Shown here in pieces: positions 50,384 through 59,282 of a stretch of 64,000 bases of DNA. The position numbers and the translations under genes were made by a program. Source of the DNA: Flavobacteriales bacterium (GTDB taxonomy: Bacteria; Bacteroidota; Bacteroidia; Flavobacteriales_F; PHOS-HE28); assembly GCA_016704485.1 (NCBI GenBank), contig JADJAA010000001.1:2261501-2325500 (forward strand). Direction: 5' to 3'. Every line of letters starts with the position of its first letter. Positions within the stretch are counted from its first letter, which is position 1. The notes under the pieces were generated by a model. The model was not told the DNA's origin. It did no database searches and saw only the letters and a list, made by a program, of their open reading frames with translations.

Positions 50384-50866
50384 ATGAAGATCTCCAAGAA
50401 CTCAGTAGTTACTTTTCATTACACCCTTAACGACCCAGACGGCAAATTGTTGGATACCAGCGCTGGCCGTGATGCATTCTCATATATTCAGGGTCAGAAC
50501 ATGATCGTTCCCGGTTTGGAACGCCAGATGGAAGGCAAGGCAGCAGGCGAAAAATTGATGGCGGTCGTACCGGCGGCTGAGGGGTATGGTGATCTTGATC
50601 CTTCGTTGGTTCATAAAGTTCCCGCTGATCGTTTCGGTGATCAAAAAATTGAGCCTGGCATGCAATTCCAAGCAGGTAATGAAGGTGGCGAAATGGGTGT
50701 TTTCACCGTGATCTCAATTGAGGATGGTGTAGTTGCCCTGAACGGGAACCATCCTTTAGCTGGTGTTACGCTGCACTTCAACGTGGATATCAAAGACGTA
50801 CGCGAAGCGACCGACGAAGAGCTGAACCATGGCCATGTGCATGGAGAGGGTGGGCATCATCATTGA
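50384..50866 (+). CDS. slyD: SlyD-like FKBP peptidyl-prolyl isomerase
   Basis: A 160-residue FKBP-type prolyl isomerase and chaperone of the SlyD group. The FKBP half is MKISKNSVVTFHYTLNDPDG and GQNMIVPGLERQMEGKAAGE. The inserted flap domain covers VVPAAEGYGDLDPSLVHKVP to about residue 120, followed by VALNGNHPLAGVTLHFNVDI. The C-terminus is histidine-rich (HGHVHGEGGHHH), which in SlyD binds nickel and other metals. A promoter box lies just upstream. It is probably monocistronic and cytoplasmic. Confidence 0.95.
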   Translation: MKISKNSVVTFHYTLNDPDGKLLDTSAGRDAFSYIQGQNMIVPGLERQMEGKAAGEKLMAVVPAAEGYGDLDPSLVHKVPADRFGDQKIEPGMQFQAGNEGGEMGVFTVISIEDGVVALNGNHPLAGVTLHFNVDIKDVREATDEELNHGHVHGEGGHHH

Positions 50867-51154
50867 TCGATGTCGCACTCCCATATCCTGATCTGCGGGA
50901 TGATCTGGCTGGTTTTTCTGTGGCTTGAGGATCCTATGTTCTCTACAACTGAAGCATTCTGCCAATAGGATCTTTCCGAGGAACAGGACCTTTGGGCATA
51001 CCTTCCAAGGAAGCGGTATGTGGTTCAAAAGCAATTTTGGTGCAACAAAGGGAAATACATCCACTATGGTCTCCACGTGGGTAGTGCCATGATCATGGGG
51101 TAAAAAAAACTCCGTTATTTTAGCCAACCGCCGAGCTCTGTCTCCGGCAGTGGT

Positions 51155-52573
51155 ATGCTCTTCAACTCATTTGCTTTTTTAGTGTTCTTGCCGGTGGTCT
51201 TCGTGATCTACTGGTTCGTGTTTGGGCGTAATTTGAAGTTACAGAACGCATTCGTACTGGCTGCGAGTTACTTCTTTTATGGTTGGTGGGATTGGCGCTT
51301 CCTGTCGCTCTTGTTCGCTAGTTCCGTTATTGATCTGTTGTTGGGGCAGGGTATGGTCCGGTGCAGAACGGCTATCCAAAAAAAATGGCTGCTCACCGTC
51401 AGCATTGTGATCAATCTTACGCTCCTGGGTTTCTTCAAGTACTTCAATTTCTTTATCGAAGGCATGGACGACCTCTTGTCCGTGGTCGGTTTCCAAGCCA
51501 ATTTACCAACGCTTCGCGTGATCCTACCTATCGGTATCAGTTTTTACACGTTCCAGTCACTGGGCTATGTGATCGATGTGTACCGCGGTCACGTTAAACC
51601 AGGCAAAGACCCTGTTACCTTTCTTGCTTTCGTTAGCTTTTTTCCGCAATTGGTGGCCGGTCCGATCGAGCGGGCTAAAGATCTACTTACGCAATTCCAG
51701 CGCTCAAGGGTTTTTGTACTTGAAGATGCGAATGATGGCTTACGCAGAATGCTTTGGGGATTCTTCAAGAAGATAGTCATCGCAGATAATTGTGCTACCA
51801 TCTCCGATACCATTTTCGCTGGCGACCCAGCTACTACTCCTGGTATCGCTTTGTTCTTCGGCGCATTCTTCTTCGCATTCCAGATCTATGGCGATTTCAG
51901 TGGGTATTCGGATATCGCTATCGGCTGTGCACGCCTTTTCGGGTTCAAATTGAGCCAGAATTTCAACTATCCCTATTTCTCGCGAAACATCCCTGAATTC
52001 TGGCGTCGTTGGCATATCTCGCTCAGTTCATGGTTCCGGGACTATCTGTATATCCCGCTAGGTGGCTACAATACCAAGTGGGGGCGATTACGAAATGTGA
52101 TGATCACGTTTACCGTGAGCGGATTTTGGCACGGTGCCAATTGGACCTATATGGCTTGGGGAGCTTTGCACGGCACTTATTTCATTCCCGAAAAGGATCG
52201 ATCAAAAAAGCCTGCTAAAGTTCCACAGCTTAGCGAATTCCGTCAGATAGCTTCAACATTTTTATTGGTGACGTTCGCATGGATCTTCTTCCGTGCCACG
52301 TCGATCCATGCTGCACTGGACCATTTTAAGTACATGGTGCTCAACATTGGAGAAAGCCTAGGTGCTATGATCCTGTATTGCTGGCGGTTCGAAATGCTTT
52401 TTGTTGTGCTGCTTCTGATCGTGGAATGGCGCAGCAGGACCGATGCGTACGCGATGGCCCGTTTGCCCTTCTCGATAGTGGTTCGGTGGTCTTTGTATAT
52501 TGCAATGATATATGCCATTGTTCTGAATATCGATCTGGTATCGAGCCATGAATTCATTTACTTCCAATTCTAG
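51155..52573 (+). CDS. MBOAT family O-acyltransferase (AlgI/DltB-like)
   Basis: A 472-residue polytopic membrane protein. The MBOAT signature PEFWRRWHISLSSWFRDYLYIPLGG region and the catalytic histidine in SGFWHGANWTYMAWGALHG are plain. It starts with the AlgI-type MLFNSFAFLVFLPVVFVIYW. Such proteins pass acyl, mostly acetyl, groups across the membrane to polysaccharides or other envelope polymers, working with a periplasmic SGNH-fold partner. Such a partner is encoded immediately downstream. The polymer that is acylated here is unknown. Confidence 0.95.
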   Translation: MLFNSFAFLVFLPVVFVIYWFVFGRNLKLQNAFVLAASYFFYGWWDWRFLSLLFASSVIDLLLGQGMVRCRTAIQKKWLLTVSIVINLTLLGFFKYFNFFIEGMDDLLSVVGFQANLPTLRVILPIGISFYTFQSLGYVIDVYRGHVKPGKDPVTFLAFVSFFPQLVAGPIERAKDLLTQFQRSRVFVLEDANDGLRRMLWGFFKKIVIADNCATISDTIFAGDPATTPGIALFFGAFFFAFQIYGDFSGYSDIAIGCARLFGFKLSQNFNYPYFSRNIPEFWRRWHISLSSWFRDYLYIPLGGYNTKWGRLRNVMITFTVSGFWHGANWTYMAWGALHGTYFIPEKDRSKKPAKVPQLSEFRQIASTFLLVTFAWIFFRATSIHAALDHFKYMVLNIGESLGAMILYCWRFEMLFVVLLLIVEWRSRTDAYAMARLPFSIVVRWSLYIAMIYAIVLNIDLVSSHEFIYFQF

Positions 52574-52580
52574 GGAAGCG

Positions 52581-53552
52581 ATGAACTCACCCGCTCGTTT
52601 CGCTTTCACCTTCATTGGTTTTGTCTGCATGATCGCTTTGATCCTTGCCATTATCGTGAGCATGTCCCCACATGCCACCCGCGTTGATTATTACGATGGA
52701 ATGAACGCCAAGCATGAACGTTTGCACGCGCTTGAGTCTCCCAAAGCGATCATAATTGGAGGAAGCAGTGCAACTTTCGGGATTGACAGTGAAATGCTGG
52801 AGAAAGCGCTGTGCAGGCCGGTCGTTAATATGTCGATCCATGCGGCTTTGGGATTCGGTTTCATGGTGCGTGAGATCGAAGGTGAAATACGAAAAGGTGA
52901 CCTGATACTCGTCTGCTTGGAACAGGACGTGATCTCCGATCCAGAGAAATTCAACCATGTCACTCAAATTGTGACCGAACGTTACCTGAATGGGTTGAAC
53001 TATGTTCCCAAGAAGCATTGGCCAGAGGCGATATTAGGTGCTGCAACAATGCGTTTGCAAGCAGGCTGGAAACTGCTATTGGACCCCAGCAGAAAGGACC
53101 TGATAGACCCGATCTATAGAGCAGCAGCGTTTAATGAATTCGGGGATATGGTAGGGTATGATCTCCCAATGGAATTGGATACGATACCATTGGATACGCA
53201 AGTATTCAGCAATACCTTGATCGGGGAGAAATTCCGAGCGCTTTGGCGAACATTGGAGAGCGAAGCGGAATGCGTTGGAGCAACGGTAGTGTTCATCTGG
53301 CCTGCGATCGCTCGGTCCAGTTATGATGCGCTGCGCGATGAAGTACTGTTCAAAGAACTACAGCAGATGGATATCCCGTTGGTCGGGAAACCTGAACAAT
53401 GCGTTTACCCCGATTCCGCGTTTTTGGATACACCGTACCACCTGAAGCTATGGGGACGCAATACAAGAACTGAGAAACTGGTCAGTGATCTATGCGGAAT
53501 TCCTCAGTTAACCTGTTGTGCGAAAGATCCCGACCCCAGTACTACGGAATAA
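52581..53552 (+). CDS. Membrane-anchored SGNH-like protein, partner of the MBOAT
   Basis: 323 residues from the ATG at 52581 (an in-frame ATG at 52548 overlaps the MBOAT gene). One N-terminal membrane helix (FAFTFIGFVCMIALILAIIV) precedes an exported domain. IIGGSSATFGID has the Ser of an SGNH/GDSL block I, and the late DTPYHL supplies a DxxH pair. This matches the DltD/AlgJ/AlgX-like proteins that complete O-acylation started by MBOAT proteins. Only 7 bp separate it from the MBOAT gene, so the two form an operon. Assignment of the catalytic residues is inference. Confidence 0.8.
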   Translation: MNSPARFAFTFIGFVCMIALILAIIVSMSPHATRVDYYDGMNAKHERLHALESPKAIIIGGSSATFGIDSEMLEKALCRPVVNMSIHAALGFGFMVREIEGEIRKGDLILVCLEQDVISDPEKFNHVTQIVTERYLNGLNYVPKKHWPEAILGAATMRLQAGWKLLLDPSRKDLIDPIYRAAAFNEFGDMVGYDLPMELDTIPLDTQVFSNTLIGEKFRALWRTLESEAECVGATVVFIWPAIARSSYDALRDEVLFKELQQMDIPLVGKPEQCVYPDSAFLDTPYHLKLWGRNTRTEKLVSDLCGIPQLTCCAKDPDPSTTE

Positions 53553-53559
53553 GGACAGG

Positions 53560-53865
53560 TCACTTTTGCGTTTCAACGAGTACAAAAATATCCTCGTTAT
53601 CACGCTTCATCAAATAGCGTTCCCGTGCGAATTTCTCCAACAGGACCTTGTCGCTGTTCAACTCGTGTAAGTGCTCTTTGGTGCGTGCAATTTCCTCGGT
53701 ATACCAAGCTTGCTGATCACGCATGTGGCCCAACTCGCGACTGTTCTTCCAAGTCGTCCAGATATCACTCTGGTCGAAGAACGTGATCCACCCTACCAAT
53801 ACGACCACGGCCACTGCGTAGCGATTCCGTAGAAATTTTGGAGTTCTTTCCCAAAGCTTTTTCAT
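53560..53865 (-). CDS. Septum formation initiator family (FtsB/DivIC-like) protein
   Basis: 101 residues: one membrane helix near residues 15-35 (NRYAVAVVVLVGWITFF) followed by a coiled coil (ARTKEHLHELNSDKVLLEKF) and the typical ending ARERYLMKRDNEDIFVLVE. This is the layout of FtsB/DivIC proteins, which bridge division proteins in the periplasm. The ATG at 53865 (MKKLWERTPKFLRNRY) gives the family start. It converges on the SGNH gene with 7 bp between stops. Confidence 0.9.
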   Translation of the reverse strand: MKKLWERTPKFLRNRYAVAVVVLVGWITFFDQSDIWTTWKNSRELGHMRDQQAWYTEEIARTKEHLHELNSDKVLLEKFARERYLMKRDNEDIFVLVETQK

Positions 53866-53994
53866 GGCAAGGCAACGAATGTAGAACGGCATTTAGTGGC
53901 AAAGCGTGTTCGATCCGTTACGAATTCCACGATCAGCTGTTCACCTGGATAAAATGAAACGTATGAAAAGGTCGGAAAACGGTCATCCTTCAGA

Positions 53995-54495
53995 TCATAT
54001 CGAACCGCGCGGCCCTAATTCGATCAGTTCCAGATCCTTGGGCGACCCAGCTTCAATGGTAAAACGCAGGATCGTCCGCATTTTATGCCAACCATGCCGA
54101 CCCGCAGCACCAGGATTCATGTATAAACAGCGAAGCTTTTGATCGAACTGTACCAAACAGATGTGCGAATGCCCGCAGATGAATAGACCTGGTGGGTTCG
54201 ATCTCAATTCTTCCGCAACAGATCTGTCGTAACGCGGCGGCCGCCCACCGATATGGGTCATCCACACATCCAATCCTTCCACATTTGCCCGATAATGCTC
54301 CTTGTAACGTTTGCGCAGCTCGGTCCCATCGATATTGCCCCAAACGGCACGAACCGGTTTCCAACTCTCGAGCTCATCCGCAACCGCTTCCGTTCCGATA
54401 TCACCCGCATGCCAGATCTCATCACACTCCGTGAAATGCGTTCTTATTCGCGGATCCAGCCAGCTATGTGTGTCGCTTAATAGACCGATACGCAT
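53995..54495 (-). CDS. YfcE/MJ0936-type metallophosphoesterase
   Basis: 166 residues. Calcineurin-like phosphoesterase motifs are in order: LLSDTHSWLD, WHAGDIGTEAV, VWGNIDG, THIGG and CGHSHI. The YfcE/MJ0936 group are small metal-dependent phosphodiesterases with artificial-substrate activity but unclear natural targets. The ATG at 54495 is the family start (MRIGLLSDTHS). The first 50 codons plus upstream bases recur at 56364-56523 as a 160-bp copy with one base difference. Confidence 0.92.
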   Translation of the reverse strand: MRIGLLSDTHSWLDPRIRTHFTECDEIWHAGDIGTEAVADELESWKPVRAVWGNIDGTELRKRYKEHYRANVEGLDVWMTHIGGRPPRYDRSVAEELRSNPPGLFICGHSHICLVQFDQKLRCLYMNPGAAGRHGWHKMRTILRFTIEAGSPKDLELIELGPRGSI

Positions 54496-54505
54496 AGGTG
54501 CAAAG
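54346..54505 (-). repeat. 160-bp direct repeat, copy in the intact phosphoesterase gene
   Basis: Identical to 56364-56523 except for one base (G versus A in CGTTCC-ATATC). It contains the 5' end of the phosphoesterase gene and 10 bp of leader. Confidence 0.95.
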
Positions 54506-54903
54506 GAAAGCGGAATGTCATTCACGGAAATGGATCAAAACATTGTATATTGCATTGTTGGATCGTTGGAGTAACAAATTTGGCGTTGCTGATGTCTGAA
54601 TGGTATATCAACCATAATATTTCCTAAAGATGAAGATCGAGGTCCTATGCTCCGCAGTGTGTTTGGTCTTATCCCAAATGACCTATGCTCAAAATGATCG
54701 CACATTTCCTAATGTTAGTGCAACGTTCGTTGAAAATTGGCCTTGCCAAGATGCTACGAACGGGCCATGGACAATGTCGCATTACTATACGTATTCCGCT
54801 GAACCGGCTATCCAATTTCAGGGGCTTGATTGGGGGGAATTTGGTAATAATGCAGGATATATTGCAGTTTCTGGTCAGCAAGTCTTGTTCTGGCACACAC
54901 TAG

Positions 54904-55794
54904 AAGGAATCTCAAAAATAAGCATTGCCTAAGTTATCTATGAACACTGGGCTTTGATCAACTTTTTAATGTTCCAGTTGATCTTCTTCTTTGGCGCAAT
55001 GTACTTCGCTAAGAAAAGCGATGGACATCAGCGACAAGCAATGGGAAGTGTTGGAAAAACCGCTTACAAGTATTTTTCATAAGAGCGAAACACGTGGCAG
55101 GCCCAGACAAGATCCACGTGCGGTGCTTAACGGGATCTTGTGGATATGCCGGACCGGTGCACCATGGGCAGATCTACCTGGCAGATACCCGCCATACCAG
55201 ACTTGCCATCGGTACCACAAACACTGGTGCAAGAGCGGTTCTTGGGATAAACTGCTGCATGCTCTTGCATCGGATCTACGCGATCGAGGGAAGATCGACA
55301 TTACCGAATGCTTTATCGATGGCACCTTCGCAAGTGCCAAAAAAGGGGGCTTGTGTTGGACCTACTAAGAAAGGGAAAGGCACCAAGATCATGGCAGTCA
55401 CAGACGCTGTTGGTATTCCTCTCACCGTACGGGCCTTTAGCGCCAGCACCCATGAAGTAAAGCTAGCCGATAGGACGATCCGTTCGTGTGCCATAAAGCC
55501 CAAACGTGTGATCGCCGACAGGGCGTACGACAGTGACAAACTAAGACGCACATTGAAGAAACGCGGAATCCAACTGGTATGTCCGCACAGGAGTAACAGA
55601 AAACGACAAGTGCATCAAGATGGACGGGAATTACGGCGCTACAAACGCCGCTGGAAGGTCGAAAGGTTGTTCGCGTGGTTGTTTAACTCGCGCCGTACAT
55701 TCGTTCGGTATGAATACCATGCAGACCTCTTCTTAGGCATGGTGCAGTTGGCTTGCGTAATGATAATTCTCAAAAGTTATTTTTGAGATGGCTT
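54904..55794 (+). mobile_element. IS5-family insertion sequence, 891 bp
   Basis: The ends are 18-bp inverted repeats (AAGGAATCTCAAAAATAA at the left; the right end complement differs at two bases). They are flanked by CTAG at 54900-54903 and 55795-55798, a 4-bp duplication that fits the YTAR target of the IS5 group. The element carries one transposase in two overlapping frames. It interrupts a T9SS gene. Confidence 0.93.
55021..55786 (+). CDS. IS5-family transposase, two frames
   Basis: Frame one runs from 55021 (MDISDKQWEVLEKPL) to a stop at 55368. It has the DUF4096-like DNA-binding part (GRPRQDPRAVLNGILWICRTGAPW) and the first catalytic Asp in IDGTFASAKKG. The second frame continues to 55786 with ACVGPTKKGKGTKIMAVTDA, the second Asp in VIADRAYDSDKL, and the Glu in KVERLFAWLFNSRRTFVRYE. 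The switch is of the +1 type and coincides with a run of six A and five G (55339-55349), a likely slippage site. Two-frame transposases are normal in part of this family, so the element may be active. A one-base insertion is the alternative. Confidence 0.88.
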
Positions 55795-56363
55795 CTAGAA
55801 CAACAGGATACAGTAACTGTATTGTATGACTTTAGCCTCGCCGTTAGCGATACTGCCTATTACGACTACTACTATGATTTTGGACATACGGTCGTGCTAT
55901 CCACAGATACCGTTGATTTGGATGGGCGTACAAGGAAAAGGTTATTCTTGTCTAATGAAGATGTCTGGGTCGAAGGCATTGGCAGTCTAGAAGGAATTCG
56001 TCGCCCATATTGGACAACGCCGCTAGGATGCAGTGATCCCGTTTATACGTTCTGCGGAAACTATTTAGACAGTAACCAAGTAGCCTATGCAATATGCAAT
56101 GATATTTTACTTGAAACTACATTCGCGGAAAAGCAATTGTTTTCCATAGCCCCGAACCCATCTACCGGTGAGTTCGCTATTCTAGGGACGCTTTCCAATG
56201 ATGCATACCAGATCCGTGATGTTACGGGACGGTTGGTATTAAGTGGAATTACGACCGAAAAGCGGACAGAGATCGACCTAACTCACGTGAATGCAGGTAC
56301 TTATTTCGTGGTGCTTGAACATGCTACGTTGAAGGTTATGGTAGAGTAAGAAACGCTAGTGAT

Positions 56364-56523
56364 GGCACGAACCGGTTTCCAACTCTCGAGCTCATCCGCA
56401 ACCGCTTCCGTTCCAATATCACCCGCATGCCAGATCTCATCACACTCCGTGAAATGCGTTCTTATTCGCGGATCCAGCCAGCTATGTGTGTCGCTTAATA
56501 GACCGATACGCATAGGTGCAAAG
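56364..56523 (-). pseudogene. Truncated phosphoesterase copy (160-bp direct repeat)
   Basis: A 160-bp copy, 159 bases identical, of the 5' end of the phosphoesterase gene at 54346-54505. It encodes MRIGLLSDTHSWLD and the next 36 residues, then runs into unrelated sequence. It starts 15 bp after the end of the T9SS gene. With the other copy it brackets the 1.86-kb segment containing the T9SS gene and the IS, so the segment probably arose by a recent duplication or insertion event. Confidence 0.93.
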
Positions 56524-56631
56524 AAACATGCTATCTTGAACGTAGCTCGTCAATTATTCAAGTTCGCGATACCCTGAATGTGTTGTTCTGAGTACTGGAT
56601 ACCTTTGCAGCCCTTTTGGCCTTAGTGGCAC

Positions 56632-57423
56632 ATGGAGATCATGCCCCGATATTTTCTGGAAGTTACGTATGACGGTACACCATACCGCGGCTGGCAAAGG
56701 CAACCTGCGGATCCTAGTGTTCAGGAAACCGTCGAACTAGCGTTGCGTAAAGCGTTGCGACTTCCTGCACTCCACGTGGTAGGCTGCGGACGCACGGATA
56801 CCGGTGTTCACGCCACGGAGTATTATCTGCATTTCGAAGCACCTACGGACCGCATCATCAACGAGCGTTTCGCACATCGTATCAGTAGCATGCTTCCGGA
56901 AAGTATTGCTGTTCGGCGTATGATCATAGTGCCCGATGATGCCCATGCTCGTTTCAGTGCCACCGAACGTGGTTACAAATACTTGATCAATCGCCGTAAG
57001 GACCCGTTCTTGGCTAACAGGTCGTACATGCTTTTCCCTGCGTTGGACATTGAAGCGATGAACAAAGCATGTTCCTATTTGATCGGGAAACAGGACTTCA
57101 GTAGCTTCTGCAAAGCAGGTGCAGACAACAAGACCATGATCTGCGATGTGCGTGAGGCGATCTGGAAAGAAACCAAGGAAGGCTATGTATTCCGGATCAA
57201 GGCTGATCGATTTCTGCGCAACATGGTGCGGGCCTGCGTTGGTACTTGTATCCGGATCGGAAAAGGCGAAGCAACTGCCGACTCAATGAAGGCGGTGTTG
57301 GCGGCGATGGATCGCAGCGCCGCTGGAAAAAGTGTACCTGCGCGTGGTCTCTATTTGGAACATGTCCTGTACCCGTTCATCATTCCGGAGGATCCTAATC
57401 TTCAAGTGGATTTCAACCGATGA
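56632..57423 (+). CDS. truA: tRNA pseudouridine(38-40) synthase
   Basis: TruA modifies uridines 38-40 in the anticodon arm of tRNAs. The 263-residue length is normal. FLEVTYDGTPYRGWQRQP opens the fold, the catalytic Asp is D56 in GCGRTDTGVHA, and FSSFCKAGADNKTMIC and FLRNMVRACVGTCI are further family blocks. A second ATG at 56641 (MPRYFLEV) is also possible and is nearer the usual start. The stop overlaps the next ATG by 4 bp. Confidence 0.95.
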   Translation: MEIMPRYFLEVTYDGTPYRGWQRQPADPSVQETVELALRKALRLPALHVVGCGRTDTGVHATEYYLHFEAPTDRIINERFAHRISSMLPESIAVRRMIIVPDDAHARFSATERGYKYLINRRKDPFLANRSYMLFPALDIEAMNKACSYLIGKQDFSSFCKAGADNKTMICDVREAIWKETKEGYVFRIKADRFLRNMVRACVGTCIRIGKGEATADSMKAVLAAMDRSAAGKSVPARGLYLEHVLYPFIIPEDPNLQVDFNR

Positions 57424-59168
57424 GTTCCACAACGAAAGGAAAAGCATTCGACCGTAAGCTTTTCGCTCGCGTGTTCCAATTCGTACAACCATACAGAAGG
57501 TTGTTCTGGTTATCATTCGCGCTCACCATTCTATTGGCCGGAATGGGCGTTGTCAGGCCGTTGCTGATGGGCGATATGATCGATGACTACGCATTGACCG
57601 GTGATGCGCAAGGACTGCTTTCCGTAGCACTGATCGTTTGTGGATTATTGGTGGCCGAAACGGTGATCCAGTTCTATCAGAGTTATTGGACAGCATGGCT
57701 CGGGCAGGCGGTTACGTTCGATCTGCGACAAAAACTCTACACCAAGGTCATGGGATTCAAAATGCGGTATTTCGATCGTACCCCGATAGGAACGCTGGTT
57801 ACCCGCGTGATCAGCGATATTGAGACCATTGACGATATTTTTTCCCAAGGTCTGCTGATGATCATGGGTGATATTCTGAAATTGACGGTCGTCGTCGTGG
57901 TCATGTTTGTAGTGAACTGGAAATTGGCATTGCTCTGCATGATACCGGTACCAGTGCTCTTATGGAGTACCAACATCTTCAAGAATTCCATCCAGAAAAG
58001 CTTTCAGGATGTACGCACGCAGGTTTCGCGTTTGAACGCATTCGTTCAGGAACATATTCAAGGGATGTCCATCGTGCAACTCTTCGGACGTGAGAAACAG
58101 GAATTCACCAAATTCCAAGCGATCAATCGCGAGCATCGGAAAGCACACATCCGAAGCATATTGGCGTACAGTGTATTCTTTCCGGTCGTTGAGATCCTAA
58201 GTGCAGTATCATTGGCTTTTCTGGTCTGGTGGGGTGTGAAGGATTCATTGCAAGGTACTGCAACGGTGGGCGATGTGTTCGTCTATCTCATGTTCATCAA
58301 TATGATGTACAGACCCATCAGGCAATTGGCTGATCGGTTCAATGTCTTGCAAATGGGAATGGTCGGAAGTGAACGGGTGTTCAATATCCTGGATACCGAT
58401 GCAGCCCTTATGGATACTGGTACTGCTTCGACTACAGGCTTGAAAGGCGACATCCGCTTTGAACACGTTTGGTTCGCCTATGAGGAGGATGATCACGTTC
58501 TGAAGGACATACAATTCGAGGCGAAGGCAGGGGAGATGATCGCATTGGTAGGAGCTACCGGTTCGGGTAAAAGCTCGATCGTTAACGTGCTCAGTCGTGC
58601 GTACGAGTACCAAAAGGGACGGGTTCTGTTGGACGGAAAGGATATCCGTGAATACGGTCTGTCCGAACTCCGTAAGAGTGTTTCCGTGGTGTTACAGGAT
58701 GTGTTCTTGTTCAGTGATACCGTACATAACAATATTACATTGAATGACCACCGGATAACCCGTCAGCATGTGATCGGCGCCGCGAAAGCCGTCGGTGCGC
58801 ACGATTTTATTGAACGCTTGCCCAATGGATATGATACGGAAGTTGCTGAACGTGGTGGTATTCTTAGTGTTGGCCAACGCCAATTGATCGCATTCATTCG
58901 TGCCGCGGTGCATGAACCTCAAGTTCTCGTTCTTGATGAAGCAACAAGCAGCGTGGATAGCATCAGCGAGCAACTGATCCAGGAAGCAACGGAACATATC
59001 ACCAAAGGGCGTACAAGTATTGTGATAGCGCATCGGTTAAGCACTATTCAAAAAGCCGATCGCATCATTGTTCTTGAGAAAGGCAGGATAATTGAGCAGG
59101 GCGACCATCAAGAACTCTTGGCACTCAACGGCTCCTACCGGAAGTTGTACGATCTGCAGTTTGCTTGA
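57420..59168 (+). CDS. ABC exporter, fused permease and ATPase (MsbA-like)
   Basis: 582 residues. Six membrane helices (to about residue 330) precede an ATPase with Walker A GATGSGKSS, signature LSVGQRQ, Walker B VLVLDEATSSVD and the H-loop IVIAHRLSTI. This is the homodimeric or heterodimeric exporter layout of MsbA and multidrug ABC proteins. Lipid or drug export is likely, but the cargo is unknown. The signature reads LSVGQ where the consensus is LSGGQ. This difference at the second glycine is found in some exporters of heterodimeric type. It is translationally coupled to truA. Confidence 0.92.
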   Translation: MSSTTKGKAFDRKLFARVFQFVQPYRRLFWLSFALTILLAGMGVVRPLLMGDMIDDYALTGDAQGLLSVALIVCGLLVAETVIQFYQSYWTAWLGQAVTFDLRQKLYTKVMGFKMRYFDRTPIGTLVTRVISDIETIDDIFSQGLLMIMGDILKLTVVVVVMFVVNWKLALLCMIPVPVLLWSTNIFKNSIQKSFQDVRTQVSRLNAFVQEHIQGMSIVQLFGREKQEFTKFQAINREHRKAHIRSILAYSVFFPVVEILSAVSLAFLVWWGVKDSLQGTATVGDVFVYLMFINMMYRPIRQLADRFNVLQMGMVGSERVFNILDTDAALMDTGTASTTGLKGDIRFEHVWFAYEEDDHVLKDIQFEAKAGEMIALVGATGSGKSSIVNVLSRAYEYQKGRVLLDGKDIREYGLSELRKSVSVVLQDVFLFSDTVHNNITLNDHRITRQHVIGAAKAVGAHDFIERLPNGYDTEVAERGGILSVGQRQLIAFIRAAVHEPQVLVLDEATSSVDSISEQLIQEATEHITKGRTSIVIAHRLSTIQKADRIIVLEKGRIIEQGDHQELLALNGSYRKLYDLQFA

Positions 59169-59282
59169 TCCGGGACCACAGTGGTTTTAGGTTCCTAGGA
59201 ATGGTCCGGAGGCTGAACCGGGACCCATACAACTACATTGAGTGGAAGTGCGTCGTTATATTGTGCAATCAATTCCACTCCT

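Larger units (their letters stand above)
54630..56349 (+). pseudogene. Secreted T9SS protein gene disrupted by an IS5-type element
   Basis: The gene is split into 54630-54903 and 55799-56349. Removing the element and one CTAG copy joins LFWHTLE to QQDTVTVL in frame and yields one 274-residue protein. It has a signal peptide (MKIEVLCSAVCLVLSQMTYAQ) and a C-terminal T9SS type A domain (LFSIAPNPSTGEFAILG ... ATLKVMVE). The middle shows no enzyme motif. The interruption is recent, since no other damage is seen in either half. The left piece now ends within the element, after GISKISIA. Confidence 0.92.
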
